Below are positions 17,293 to 26,138 of a stretch of 64,000 nt of DNA, in pieces. A model generated the notes under the pieces. It made no database searches and had not been told where the DNA came from. It worked only from the letters and a program-made list of their open reading frames with translations. The stretch is taken from assembly GCA_964385505.1 (NCBI GenBank), contig CAYLPI010000002.1, positions 1 through 64,000 on the forward strand, read 5' to 3'. Every line of letters starts with the position of its first letter. Position 1 is the stretch's first letter. The DNA is from CAITSH01 sp964385505 (GTDB lineage Bacteria > Pseudomonadota > Gammaproteobacteria > Burkholderiales > SG8-39). A program made the position numbers and the translations under genes.

Positions 17293-17967
17293 CTAGCCCT
17301 GATTGCCCCTTCCGGGCGAAATTGTTCCTTTGCCCAACATGCTGCGATCGCCATCGGTGCCAAGTCCTCCGGCGTCACCCATGAGTCCCCCGGGACGGCC
17401 CGGGTCGTTCATGATGCCGCCGATTGAACTTTTCCCGCCATGCGTAGCTTCGCCCCATCCCGTGGGGCTGTCCGGGAGTGCATAGATGCGTGGGCCAGGC
17501 CCGATTGCGTTACTGTCAAACTCAGGCAGAGCCTCGTAATCCAGTTTGCTGCTGCCCGCACCAGACCTTACGGTCGAAGGCTCACTATCGCGGGAGATGG
17601 TTGGCGGTGCGGTCTTTCCGCCGACCTCGTCCAAAACGGCCACCGCTCGTGAGACCGCCGCATCGTCAGCCACATGCAGTGCGACCACGCACTTGCCCTC
17701 ATTCATTGCTTTGGCGTAGCGTGCGACTTCACCGGTTTCGAGCAAGAGGCCACTGAACATGCGCTCAATCACACCCGCCACGCCGTGGTCCTCCTTGTAC
17801 CCGGCAGCGGACTCCGTGGGGGTCTTGCTTTGAGCGGTGGTGGCGGCTTTTGCGCCGCCCTCCATGCGAAGTTGTACGTCTTCGAAGCCACGCTGCATCA
17901 ATCGATCGCGCGCCAGGTTTGCGTCAGGGCGCGAATTGAACACCCATACAATCAGTTTTGTCATCAT
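17293..17967 (-). CDS. Hypothetical stress-related protein with Gly/Pro-rich tail
   Basis: A 224-residue protein. The first 60 residues (KLIVWVFNSRPDANLARDRL, then QRGFEDVQLRMEG) look like the alpha/beta fold of heat-induced or general-stress proteins that begin with a hydrophobic strand and a helix reading A-x-x-A-x-x-x-L. VAGVIERMFSGLL and KCVVALHVADDAAVSRAV follow, typical of that family. The last 80 residues are low-complexity and Gly/Asp/Pro rich. The function is unknown. It opens the stress-gene island that runs to 25.6 kb. Confidence 0.6.
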   Translation of the reverse strand: MMTKLIVWVFNSRPDANLARDRLMQRGFEDVQLRMEGGAKAATTAQSKTPTESAAGYKEDHGVAGVIERMFSGLLLETGEVARYAKAMNEGKCVVALHVADDAAVSRAVAVLDEVGGKTAPPTISRDSEPSTVRSGAGSSKLDYEALPEFDSNAIGPGPRIYALPDSPTGWGEATHGGKSSIGGIMNDPGRPGGLMGDAGGLGTDGDRSMLGKGTISPGRGNQG

Positions 17968-18231
17968 GTCTCCTTAGAATGGATTGATCGGAATGCATCC
18001 TTATGTCACGTTGAACGGTTTCGGCATCCGATAGATTGCGTGGCCTTGGGAAGTGAGGATGTGAATTGATTTCGTGGCGTGCCTCCCGGACCGATGCGGC
18101 GGGGCTCGCCGTCAAGCCGCCGCAGCGTTGCTTCTGCGCCATACCCTGCGCCGCAGACGCTCGACGGACGGCGGTTGCGGACGCGAATTGCATGACGCGA
18201 TATCGCGGCTGCGATACAGCGTAATTCGAAT

Positions 18232-18579
18232 TTACTTCGATAGATGCGCCTTCCCGTATTCATCCCCTGTCCGCGCCTGCCGGGCCAAGTCGCCATGCGG
18301 GGGAAGCTGGTCTTCCCTCACCACCGGGACGGCGCCCATGCTGCTCTTGGTGGCGTCAAGCACCACCAGGTTGGTGCCGGCGCCGTAGCTGTAACGGTAA
18401 CCGTACATCGGGTAGTCATATCCAAAGCCGGATCCGTGCAACCAGCAGCCGTCCTTTTGCACCTGGTGATCGAAGGCGCGTAAATCGCTTGGGCAATTCT
18501 GCGCGGGCTTGGGCGCATCCGCCGCGAGCAATGGGGGTCGCAAAGCCGAAGAAAAAATTCGAAATGACCGAAATGGCAA
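18232..18579 (-). pseudogene. Probable remnant of a small Gly/Tyr-rich exported protein
   Basis: The frame encodes 115 residues, with VQKDGCWLHGSGFGYDYPMY in the middle, which resembles the QKDG-W-L-x-G-S-G-x-G-Y motif of small proteins found beside PRC-barrel genes in stress clusters. The N-terminus lacks a proper signal peptide in this frame, while another frame carries a hydrophobic ISNFFFGFATPIARG; this suggests a frameshift. The tail also looks cut short. It might instead be a short intact gene. It lies 11 nt from the PRC-barrel gene on the same strand. Confidence 0.35.
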
Positions 18580-18590
18580 GGGTTGGGTTT

Positions 18591-19445
18591 TTATCCCGTG
18601 ATCTCCCTTGATTGCGTGGGCCTGGTGATGGATTTGCGCTTTTCCTCGGCTGCCCAGTAGCCTGTAAGGCCATAGTGTTCGTGGATACCCGTTTCCTGTT
18701 GGCGATCCAGTTGCGCTGCCGAGTCATACGCGGGAGCGTCTTTCACCGTCTGCCGGGTCAGCTTGACCGAGACCGTGGAATCGGACCAGCGCACGTCCTG
18801 AATCGACTGCGGCGTAATCAGCACCTGGTGACCGAGCAACCAATTGCCCGTGTCCACGACAATGTATCGAATAGCCCACGTTTCCTCGTCGACGAGCAGC
18901 CCCTGAATGTGTCCGATGTCGCCATCCGTCGCCTCGATGTGATAGTCGATCACGGCTTCGCAGCTGCGCAGATGGGGGTCGTCGTCCTGGTGCCGCGCAG
19001 CTTCTTCGCGCGCATAGGCCTCCTGCGCTTTCGGGTCTGCGATAAACGGACTCGAACCGAAGCCGCTGTAGCCGGGAAGCATCGTGCCCGGGTACGCGCC
19101 GCCGCCCCAGAGCCCCGCACCGCCCCAATAGTAGGGATAGCCGTAATACCCCATGTAGCGAATTTCGTGCTGGCGCGAGACGGGCTTGTCGGTGTCGATG
19201 GGAGGGCTGTTTTTCACCTGCTCTTTTGTGCTCGAGACAGGCAGTATCCGTTCCGCCCAGTTCGGCTCCCCGATTGCAACCGGCGATATCAACACCTTTC
19301 TACTTGAAAGCCAGGTTCCGGTGTCTACGACGAGATAGCGGATGACCCACGCTTTGTCATCAAAATAGAAGTCCTTCACCTGACCAATGATGCCGTCGGT
19401 CGCACTGATAGCGTAGTCCTGCAGATCCTTCATGCTGCGCAACAT
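18591..19445 (-). CDS. Protein with two PRC-barrel domains
   Basis: A 284-residue protein. Domain 1 (residues about 3-75) has YAISATDGIIGQVKDFYFDD and WVIRYLVVDTGTWLSSRKVL. Domain 2 (about 160-235) repeats it as YHIEATDGDIGHIQGLLVDE and WAIRYIVVDTGNWLLGHQVL. Between them is a Tyr/Gly-rich linker (YMGYYGYPYYWGGAG). PRC barrels are small beta-barrel adaptor domains found in photosynthetic reaction centre H subunits, RimM and stress proteins. No membrane segment or signal is seen, so it is probably cytoplasmic. Such double-PRC proteins are common in acquired stress-tolerance clusters alongside pentose phosphate genes, as here. Confidence 0.8.
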   Translation of the reverse strand: MLRSMKDLQDYAISATDGIIGQVKDFYFDDKAWVIRYLVVDTGTWLSSRKVLISPVAIGEPNWAERILPVSSTKEQVKNSPPIDTDKPVSRQHEIRYMGYYGYPYYWGGAGLWGGGAYPGTMLPGYSGFGSSPFIADPKAQEAYAREEAARHQDDDPHLRSCEAVIDYHIEATDGDIGHIQGLLVDEETWAIRYIVVDTGNWLLGHQVLITPQSIQDVRWSDSTVSVKLTRQTVKDAPAYDSAAQLDRQQETGIHEHYGLTGYWAAEEKRKSITRPTQSREITG

Positions 19446-20081
19446 CTGCTTTTCTCCTTCGGTTCGGGAATTTCAAAAGGGTGCGGACCCACCTCGAGCC
19501 TTTTTATACGCCGAGCGCATGTCCCGTTCCGTTCGACATCGCACACAAGCGGGGTGCGCGAAGTGATGATTGAGCGGCGATTCTCCCCCTCCGGTTGTTC
19601 GTCGGCCTCCCGCTCCTGTCGCGCCCGCAATGAGCACCGTCCGGGCATCGCCTCTATGTGCGAAGGCGTACAGATAAACAGCCCCGGATCGTTGATCGTC
19701 AGCAAAAGGTGACGAGGATGATCCCTGACATGGCACCGACGAAATGGGAGAACCGGATCCAGGAGCGGGGTTGTCCGAGCGCGTATCTATCCGGCGCGAC
19801 GGCATTATTTCGTGTCTGGCGCGTAAATCCTGCTTTCCGCGCCTGTGCTTTCGAGCACGACCACACATCTCTCTGGCAGATTCTGTGCCGCAAGGCGGGA
19901 CCTTGGGCTGGATCGCCGGACTGGTTCCGGAGGCATATTTACCGTTGAGCGAGGCCGGCCATCGTGGCGCGAACGACCGCTTAGGGTCGACTTCGTGGAT
20001 CATCCCCGTCCTGGTTTTCAGACCCACCAAGCGCCGGGATAGTCGAAGCCCTTGCATTACCTATAAACGAAGGAGAAACCA
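19446..20081. other. Long intergenic region, no gene supported
   Basis: This 636-nt stretch separates the divergent PRC-barrel and eRF1-like genes. Open frames exist on both strands but are Arg/Pro/Ser-rich, lack ribosome binding sites and match nothing I know. It probably holds the promoters of both genes; aaggag lies 8 nt before the ATG at 20082. Decayed coding sequence is possible given the broken genes nearby. Confidence 0.5.
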
Positions 20082-20486
20082 ATGAAAACAAAAGCGGGTT
20101 TATGGATTGATCACCGGCAGGCTGTTGTTGTGATGATCACGGCTACGGGTGAAGAGACCAGACAGATAATGTCCAACGCCGAAAAACAACTCCGGCGAAC
20201 CGGTAGCACACCGCTTCAGGGAAACTTTGATCCGCAAGATGTTCCATCCGATGATAGCCGACTGAGGACGTTTACCGCGGAACTCAACAGATTCTATGAT
20301 GAGGTCATTGCCGGCGTCAGCGATGCGGAGTCCATCCTGATCTTCGGGCCCGGAGAGGCAAAAGGTGAGCTGAAGAAACGTCTTGATGAAAAGAACCTCG
20401 GTGACCGTGTCTCCGGCGTTGAAACAGTCGACAACATGACCGACCCACAGGTCGCGGCAAAGGTCAGAAAATACTTTTCCGGATAA
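20082..20486 (+). CDS. eRF1 domain-like small stress protein
   Basis: A 134-residue protein with a clear ribosome binding site (aaggagaaacca). It opens MKTKAGLWIDHRQAVVVMIT, the start of a family of short bacterial proteins related to the third domain of the translation factor eRF1/pelota, and contains ESILIFGPGEAKGELKKRL, the conserved GPG-x-x-K turn. These proteins recur in stress and oxidative-metabolism clusters; biochemistry is unknown. The base composition is near 50% GC, clearly lower than the rest of the window, which supports transfer together with the flanking island. Confidence 0.7.
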   Translation: MKTKAGLWIDHRQAVVVMITATGEETRQIMSNAEKQLRRTGSTPLQGNFDPQDVPSDDSRLRTFTAELNRFYDEVIAGVSDAESILIFGPGEAKGELKKRLDEKNLGDRVSGVETVDNMTDPQVAAKVRKYFSG

Positions 20487-20675
20487 CCTGTGGCATCAGC
20501 ATGTTTAACATGTCTTATTGCTTCGTAGATATTGGCGTCCGGCATCGGTGGGTCAAATCGGCATTTCGTAACCCGGCTGGATTTGCACGGGCTGACCACT
20601 CGTTCAAGCGGACCGGACTGGGTCGGAACGCCTGACTGTTTTCGTCAGGCGGCACAATTTATGCCAGGAGCAGCC

Positions 20676-20882
20676 ATGCCTGCATTCATTGCAGATGTTC
20701 ACACCGCCGGTGCGATTATTTTTCTTGCGGTATCTGGCACAGGCACTCTGCTTCCTCGGCGGGAAGGCCCGCGCAATCAAACGATGGCGTTAAAAGAAGC
20801 ATTACTCGCACTCGGCATTCCCGGCGCCGTTCTGGCGCCCCTTTACACGACGTTAATCGAGGTCAGTGGCGCCAACCAATGA
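20676..20882 (+). CDS. Small hydrophobic hypothetical protein
   Basis: A 68-residue product starting at an ATG preceded by aggagcag. The first 27 residues are hydrophobic (FIADVHTAGAIIFLAVSGTG) and another apolar stretch ends the protein (LALGIPGAVLAPLYTTLIEV). The stop overlaps the start of the broken antiporter gene as ATGA, a spacing that suggests a real operon partner. No family is recognised. As the neighbour is broken, this too may be a relic. Confidence 0.4.
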   Translation: MPAFIADVHTAGAIIFLAVSGTGTLLPRREGPRNQTMALKEALLALGIPGAVLAPLYTTLIEVSGANQ

Positions 20883-21705
20883 CCAGCATGACCTGGCTCT
20901 CGATCCTGCCCCCGCTTCTCACGATCGCCGTCGCAATCTGGTCCAGGAGAACCATTCCATCGCTCCTTGTCGGCTTGCTGTTGGGAGGCTATCTGCTCGA
21001 CTGGCGGATCACCGGCGGTTTTGAGACTGCTGTGGACCGGATTGTCAGCACGCTACGGATAAGAACAGCCTTCAGGTTCTGCTGTTCCTCTATCTGTTCA
21101 GCGGTTTGATCGGCATCATCAAGAAATCGGGCGGCATCGAGGCCTTTTCCGCATTGGCAGAAAAGCATGTTGCGAGAAAAAAGGGCGTGTTCTCTGTCTT
21201 GTGGGCCCTGATTCCCGTGACCTTCATCGACTGCGGATTTCGCGTCGTCGGTGCCGGTTCAATCGTCCGACCAATCGCGGAAAAACACAAGATCGCGAGC
21301 GAGCGACTTGCCTTCATGCTAAACAACACCGCAAGCCCTGTCGTCCAACTCATCCCGATTGCGACCACGTTCGTCGGGTTCAACCTGGCGATCATCACAC
21401 TCGGCTTGAAGAACGCCGGGGCCAGCGATCAGGGCACCGCCTACTCGATCTGGCTAAGGGCCATTCCCCTCGAATTCTTCAGCCTCGTTGTCATCGGGAT
21501 GACCGTTCTCTCGATGTTCTACGACTTCCGAAGAAAGAGCGAGAGCCATGCCGCGCAAACGCCTCACATGGCGTCTGAAATGGCGCCCATGTCGATGGAT
21601 ACTACGACGCCCGTGATCACGCCAAGGATCGTGAACCTCTTCTTTCCGATGCTGTCTGTCATCGCTCTGAGCATCTTCTTCTTTTGGTTTTTCGGGGCTG
21701 AATAG
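20879..21705 (+). pseudogene. NhaC-type Na+/H+ antiporter, frameshifted and truncated
   Basis: Two adjoining frames make one protein. The first (from 20879) reads LPPLLTIAVAIWSRRTIPSL and runs to VDRIVSTLR; then the frame must shift near 21050-21060 to continue as KNSLQVLLFLYLFSGLIGII and on to KKSGGIEAFSALAEKH. Later segments (FIDCGFRVVGAGSIVRPIAE, RLAFMLNNTASPVV) match the conserved core of NhaC antiporters. The frame ends at 21705 after about 275 codons, while intact NhaC proteins have about 450-500, so the C-terminal half is missing. A one-base loss plus a 3' deletion make this non-functional unless the frameshift is a sequencing error. Confidence 0.75.
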
Positions 21706-22033
21706 TCAAGCGACTCGTCGTTGATTGGTGCGATCGCAAGTATTGAAGCAAACCGGGCGATGCGCAGCCGCTTTCAGCTTGTTCAAATCGAAGCTCCTTT
21801 TTTGACCGACGAGCACCCGAAGCTCGCCTCGGCAATCCTGAGGTGAATCGCCGGGCCCAAGGGCAATCACGCGCCCCCGGTTGCTGGATGCGGGTGTAGT
21901 ACCGGTCCGCCTGTGCGTTGCCATACGCACCCTGAACGCTTGGAACTGACGACACCGGTTCCGCGCTGGAGAACTTGCTTCGGATCGGCGGTGATTCTGT
22001 CCTTGCAGAGGCGGTACACTTCATCGCTGCTCT
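21706..22033. other. Intergenic region, no gene seen
   Basis: This 328-nt stretch lies between the truncated antiporter and the zwf stop. It probably holds the deletion scar that removed the antiporter 3' half. Minus-strand frames show short protein-like pieces (KRSFDLNKLKAAA) that faintly recall YbaK-type domains, but not enough to name. Confidence 0.4.
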
Positions 22034-23464
22034 TCAAGGGCCGCACAATTTGTCGCTTTCCGGGTTATGCCAGCCGCCGTCACTGGCGATCAAGGCATTG
22101 GCGGCTTCCGGACCCCAGGTGCCCGGCTGGTACGGTAAAGCGGGGGGACGATCGCCGAGAACCGGATCGACGACCGCCCAGGCGGCTTCGACCGCATCCC
22201 GGGTGGTGAAAAGCGCGCCGTCTCCCGCCATCGCATCGCCGAGCAGCCGCTCGTAGGTTGATTCCCCGTTGGGCGCGTCTTCGCATAGGTAGAGCTCCCG
22301 CTGCTCGCCGACGAATTCCTTTCCCGGGCGCTTGACACGAGCCGCGAGGGCGATGGCCGACGTCGGTTGCAATCTGAACCGCACGTAGTTGGCGGGGCCG
22401 CCCGCAGGGCCTGAATCATCGAACAACTTCTGCGGCGGAGGGTGAAATTGCAGCCGCACTTCGACCGCCGTTTGAGGCAGCAATTTCCCCGATCGCAAGT
22501 ACCACGGCACGCCGGCCCAGCGCCAGGAGTCGATGAACAGGCGCAATGCGCAGAAAGTTTCGACATCGGAGCCGGCCGCGACACCCTTTTCGTTTCGATA
22601 GCCGGAGTACTGCCCCCGCACCATGTCCTCGGATATCAGCGGACGCATTGCGTGAAAAACATCCGCTTTCGCGCTGTGCACTGCCGCGTAACTCTGGTAA
22701 ACCGGAGGCTCCATTGCGAGCAGGGCGACAATCTGAAACAGGTGATTCTGAATCACATCGCGAAGGCAACCGGCGGATTCGTAAAACCTGCCGCGCCCGC
22801 CGATGCCGAAATTTTCAGCCAGCGTCACCTGAACACTGGCGACGTAGCTGCGATTCCAGATCGGCTCGAGAAACGAATTCGCGAAACGAAAATAAAGGAT
22901 GTTCATGATCGCCTCCTTCCCCAGGTAGTGGTCGATGCGGAAGATCGACGACTCCGGAAATACCGCGGCGGCGATGGCGCCGAGCTCGAATGCCGAGGCG
23001 AGGTCGCGGCCGAACGGCTTTTCAACGATTACGCGTGCATTCGCAGCCAGTCCGGCAGTGCCGAGGCTGCTGATCACCGTCGCGAACAATGATGGCGGGA
23101 TCGCCAGATAGTGCGCGGGCCGCTGCGTGGTGCCGAGGACCGCCTTCAGCGCCCTGAAAGTCGCAGGGTCCTCGTAGTCGCCGTTGACATAGCGCAGTAG
23201 CGATACCAGACGATCAAAGGCCGTCTTGTCGTCGATACCGCCTCCTCGTTCGATACTTTCGCGAACGTGCAGGTATAGCTGGTCAGTGCGCCACTTTGAC
23301 GACGCGACGCCGATGACTGGAACGCTCAACCTGCCCTTTTTTACCATCGCGTAGAGTGCAGGCAGAACCTTCTTGGCAACAAGGTCCCCGGTGAAGCCGA
23401 AGATGACCAGCGCGTCGGAGTGCGGCGCGGCATCCACGGGTCCTGCTCCGGCCGGCGTGCTCAA
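22034..23464 (-). CDS. zwf: Glucose-6-phosphate 1-dehydrogenase
   Basis: A 476-residue enzyme that oxidises glucose-6-phosphate to 6-phosphogluconolactone with NAD(P)+, the first step of the oxidative pentose phosphate pathway. The Rossmann motif GFTGDLVAKK is at residues 23-32, and the active-site signature RIDHYLGKE at 176-184 with the catalytic His region and K183. Length is normal. Translation starts at TTG (23464), overlapping the gnd stop as TTGA, so the two are coupled. Lower GC than flanking genes and the gnd-zwf order with a separate divergent pgl suggest an accessory copy within the stress island. Confidence 0.92.
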   Translation of the reverse strand: MSTPAGAGPVDAAPHSDALVIFGFTGDLVAKKVLPALYAMVKKGRLSVPVIGVASSKWRTDQLYLHVRESIERGGGIDDKTAFDRLVSLLRYVNGDYEDPATFRALKAVLGTTQRPAHYLAIPPSLFATVISSLGTAGLAANARVIVEKPFGRDLASAFELGAIAAAVFPESSIFRIDHYLGKEAIMNILYFRFANSFLEPIWNRSYVASVQVTLAENFGIGGRGRFYESAGCLRDVIQNHLFQIVALLAMEPPVYQSYAAVHSAKADVFHAMRPLISEDMVRGQYSGYRNEKGVAAGSDVETFCALRLFIDSWRWAGVPWYLRSGKLLPQTAVEVRLQFHPPPQKLFDDSGPAGGPANYVRFRLQPTSAIALAARVKRPGKEFVGEQRELYLCEDAPNGESTYERLLGDAMAGDGALFTTRDAVEAAWAVVDPVLGDRPPALPYQPGTWGPEAANALIASDGGWHNPESDKLCGP

Positions 23465-24486
23465 TTCGAATTGCCCCCGGGCTTTTCGGCGTGACCGCCA
23501 AATCGGTGCCGCATCGCCGATAGCACCTTGTTCCCGAAACCGGCTTCGCCACGAGACGTAAAACGCTCATACAGCGCCGCGCTCAGAACGTGTACCGGCA
23601 CACCCTCGTCGATCGCCGCCTGAATGGTCCAGCGGCCTTCACCCGAATCGGAAACGCGCCCGTCGTAGGCTTTGAGCTGCGGATCCTCCAACAGCGCACC
23701 GGCTGCCAGATCAAGCAACCACGAGCCGATGACGCTGCCCCGGCGCCAGAGTTCGGTGATCTCCGGCAGATCCATGTCGTACTGGTAGAACTCGGGATTT
23801 CGCAGCGGCGTGGTCTCGGCGTCGCGTGCTTGCGTGCGTTTGCCGACGTCGGCATTGCGCAGGATATTGAGCCCCTCGGCATACGCGGCCATCACGCCAT
23901 ACTCGATGCCGTTGTGGACCATCTTGACGAAGTGCCCGGCTCCTTGCGGGCCGCAATGCAGGAAACCAAGTTCGGCCGTGCCCTCGCGCGTCTGCCGGCC
24001 CGGTGTGCGCGGTGCCGCGTCAGCGCCGGGCGCCAGGGCGGCAAAGATGGGGGCAAGATACCTGACGATTTGGGCCTCGCCACCGATCATCAGGCAATAA
24101 CCCCGATCGAGCCCGGCGATACCACCGCTGGTCCCGACGTCCACATAGTGAATTTGTCGCGCATTCAGCTCGGTGCCGCGCCGGATGTCGTCGCGGTAAT
24201 AGGAGTTGCCGCCGTCAATGACGATGTCGCCAGATTCGAGCAACGGGGCCAGCTTCACCAGTTCCACATCCACCAAGGCGGCCGGCAGCATCATCCAGAC
24301 GATACGCGGCCTGGTCAGCTTTCCGACTAACGCTTCAAGCGAATCGGCGCCGATAGCACCTTGCCCCTCAAGGATCCTGACGGTCTCCTGGTGAGTGTCG
24401 CGCACGATGCACTCGTGGCCTTTTTGCATCAGGCGCCGCGTCATGTCGCTGCCCATGCGACCCAATCCGATCATGCCCAGTTGCAT
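23461..24486 (-). CDS. gnd: 6-phosphogluconate dehydrogenase, decarboxylating (short YqeC type)
   Basis: A 341-residue protein of the short 6PGDH class, about 130 residues shorter than the dimeric E. coli enzyme. The NAD(P) motif GLGRMGSD is at residues 7-14. DGGNSYYRDD at about 92-101 and KMVHNGIEYG near 190 hold the substrate and catalytic residues (GGNS Ser, Lys, Asn). It makes ribulose-5-phosphate and CO2 from 6-phosphogluconate. The first gene of a gnd-zwf operon, read away from pgl. Together with zwf and pgl it provides a full oxidative branch for NAD(P)H. Confidence 0.92.
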   Translation of the reverse strand: MQLGMIGLGRMGSDMTRRLMQKGHECIVRDTHQETVRILEGQGAIGADSLEALVGKLTRPRIVWMMLPAALVDVELVKLAPLLESGDIVIDGGNSYYRDDIRRGTELNARQIHYVDVGTSGGIAGLDRGYCLMIGGEAQIVRYLAPIFAALAPGADAAPRTPGRQTREGTAELGFLHCGPQGAGHFVKMVHNGIEYGVMAAYAEGLNILRNADVGKRTQARDAETTPLRNPEFYQYDMDLPEITELWRRGSVIGSWLLDLAAGALLEDPQLKAYDGRVSDSGEGRWTIQAAIDEGVPVHVLSAALYERFTSRGEAGFGNKVLSAMRHRFGGHAEKPGGNSN

Positions 24487-24876
24487 CTTCGACCTTCCGG
24501 AAATTGTCTGGTGAACAAACGTCGCGCCCGCTTCCGGCCATCGAATGCCTGGAGTTGCCGCTGCGAAGTCAGCAGGCTAGTTCCAATCCGTATTTCCGTA
24601 TGTGCGCAGGTGCACAGAGCGTTTGCCCAAAGGATGCGACCATTCTCGGTCCATGAAGCTGATCATCGTCGCAACAGCGATTGGTTCAACAGACTCAAGG
24701 GGAATCGGCGCACCTTCCCGGCGGATTGAGGCCGGCCACCGACTGAGGATCGCCGCCGGCCAAAACGCCGTCGCCCGGGCCCTCGCCGCTGGCACAGCAA
24801 GGTTCGGCTCCAATGGCGATACAGGGGCGACCAGACGAATCCGGATCCGCGATCCGGATGGAATTGCAGTCAATCG
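24487..24876. other. Divergent control region between gnd and pgl
   Basis: A 390-nt region with the promoters for gnd (minus) and pgl (plus). It contains the palindrome tccggatccgcgatccgga near 24838-24856. The right part (24653-24880) includes the possible VOC remnant listed separately. Confidence 0.45.
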
Positions 24877-24880
24877 ATGA
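24653..24880 (+). pseudogene. Possible C-terminal remnant of a glyoxalase/VOC protein
   Basis: An open frame ends with ALAAGTARFGSNGDTGATRR then IRIRDPDGIAVNR, close in pattern to the last strand of VOC proteins (x-x-x-G-A-x-G-x-x-x-S-I-Y-I-R-D-P-D-G-N-x-I-E). The stop overlaps the pgl ATG as ATGA. The N-terminal half of a VOC domain is absent. It could equally be chance coding in a GC-rich stretch. Confidence 0.3.
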
Positions 24881-25608
24881 GGGACGCGCCCGCATCGTTC
24901 CACAATCACGTTCTCGGGGATGCAGAAGCACTTGCGCGGGAAGTCGCCGAATGGCTATGCGTTCTTGCTGAGGCGAGCAGAGACAAGTTCGCCATATGCC
25001 TGTGCGGCGGATCGACGCCGCTGCCGCTGTACCGCCTTCTTGCCAGGCCGCCCATCGCGTCGCGTTTTCCCTGGGACCGCGTGCACTGGTTCTGGGGCGA
25101 TGAACGGTTTGTGCCGCATCGCGATTCCGGGAGCAATTATCGTATGGCCATGGACACGTTCCTGTCGCAATCAAGGGTTCCACCCGGAAATATCCACGCC
25201 GTCCCGACCCATAATCTTTCGCCTGTGGAAGCAGCGGCGGAATACGAAGCGACATTAATGCAATATTACGGCACGCAAACACTTTCAGCCGGGCACCCGC
25301 TGTTCGACGTGACGCTGCTTGGCATAGGCGAGGACGGTCATACCGCTTCATTGTTTCCTGGACAACCGTCACTCGAAGAGGGCGTCCGTTGGGCAATCGC
25401 AGTCGCCGGACCACAGTCGCAGCCTCGCATCACGCTGACCTTCCCGGCGCTGGACAGCAGTCGCGATGTCGCGTTCATTGCGACCGGAAAAGCCAAAAGG
25501 CAGATTCTGCTGCGCGCTCAGTCCGGGGAACGCGCGATACCAGCGGCCCGGGTTCGTCCTGTCGGCCGCCTTCACTGGTTTGCCGATCGCGCTGCTGCAT
25601 CTGGATGA
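24877..25608 (+). CDS. pgl: 6-phosphogluconolactonase (DevB type)
   Basis: A 243-residue enzyme that hydrolyses 6-phosphogluconolactone to 6-phosphogluconate, the step between zwf and gnd products. Family motifs are clear: ICLCGGSTPLPLYRLL (phosphate loop, residues 40-55), HWFWGDERFVP at about 69-79, GSNYRMA, and LLGIGEDGHTASLFPG at about 147-162. The C-terminus PAARVRPVGRLHWFADRAAA is normal. Divergent from gnd-zwf, it completes the oxidative pentose phosphate branch in this island. Confidence 0.9.
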   Translation: MRDAPASFHNHVLGDAEALAREVAEWLCVLAEASRDKFAICLCGGSTPLPLYRLLARPPIASRFPWDRVHWFWGDERFVPHRDSGSNYRMAMDTFLSQSRVPPGNIHAVPTHNLSPVEAAAEYEATLMQYYGTQTLSAGHPLFDVTLLGIGEDGHTASLFPGQPSLEEGVRWAIAVAGPQSQPRITLTFPALDSSRDVAFIATGKAKRQILLRAQSGERAIPAARVRPVGRLHWFADRAAASG

Positions 25609-26138
25609 CCATTCGGCATGCCGGGAGTGCGAAAAAAGAAATCGCGCAAACGTGTTCAGGCTTTTCGTGCCGGCGGAAAATTAGATCTAGAACGCCATTC
25701 GATTGATCCGGCCGCTGGTTCTTCTGCCTGACGGCGGATGCGCTCCGTTGGTCGAACCGAGACACCCAGCCTTGCCGTGCCGGACGGGCTTTTTGTGCCA
25801 ACGCGGAGCACGGGATTGCTTCATCCGCCCTTTGCGTGTGGCCGCGTCGCCGGGCGCAATAGCGGCAATTCGCGCCTGTCATACGGATGATTTCGGTCCT
25901 CAGCGGCCTGTCTTCCGTTTGGTCTTCAATCAGCAAGAGTGGCCTGGCGCCGATCTGGTCGGGTACGTATTTGACGAAACGCAGGTCCGAAGCCATTGGC
26001 TCATCTCTTTCATGACGAATGCGCTGGAAACCCTTGCAGGCCGAAGTCGTTCGACTGGCGCCGAGAGTTCCCGGCGAAACCCCTGCCTCGCCCCGAGTGG
26101 CGGGCGTTCAGGTAATTGCATTGCTCCGTTCAATGCGC
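25609..26138. other. Intergenic region at the right edge of the stress island, no gene supported
   Basis: This 530-nt stretch separates pgl from the convergent pirin gene. Open frames on both strands lack ribosome binding sites and recognisable motifs. One minus-strand frame starting at 25996 (ASDLRFVKYVPDQIGARPLL) looks protein-like but runs into pgl antisense, so I do not call it. Base composition is lower in GC than right of 26.1 kb, so this may be the island border. Confidence 0.45.

Noticed and set aside
19473..20057. Possible 194-codon gene on the minus strand upstream of the PRC-barrel gene
   Set aside because: No ribosome site, no homology that I recognise, and a composition typical of random frames.
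25475..25996. Possible 173-codon minus-strand gene after pgl
   Set aside because: Its second half lies antisense to pgl. The first half looks protein-like but has no recognisable family, so I leave the region as unassigned.
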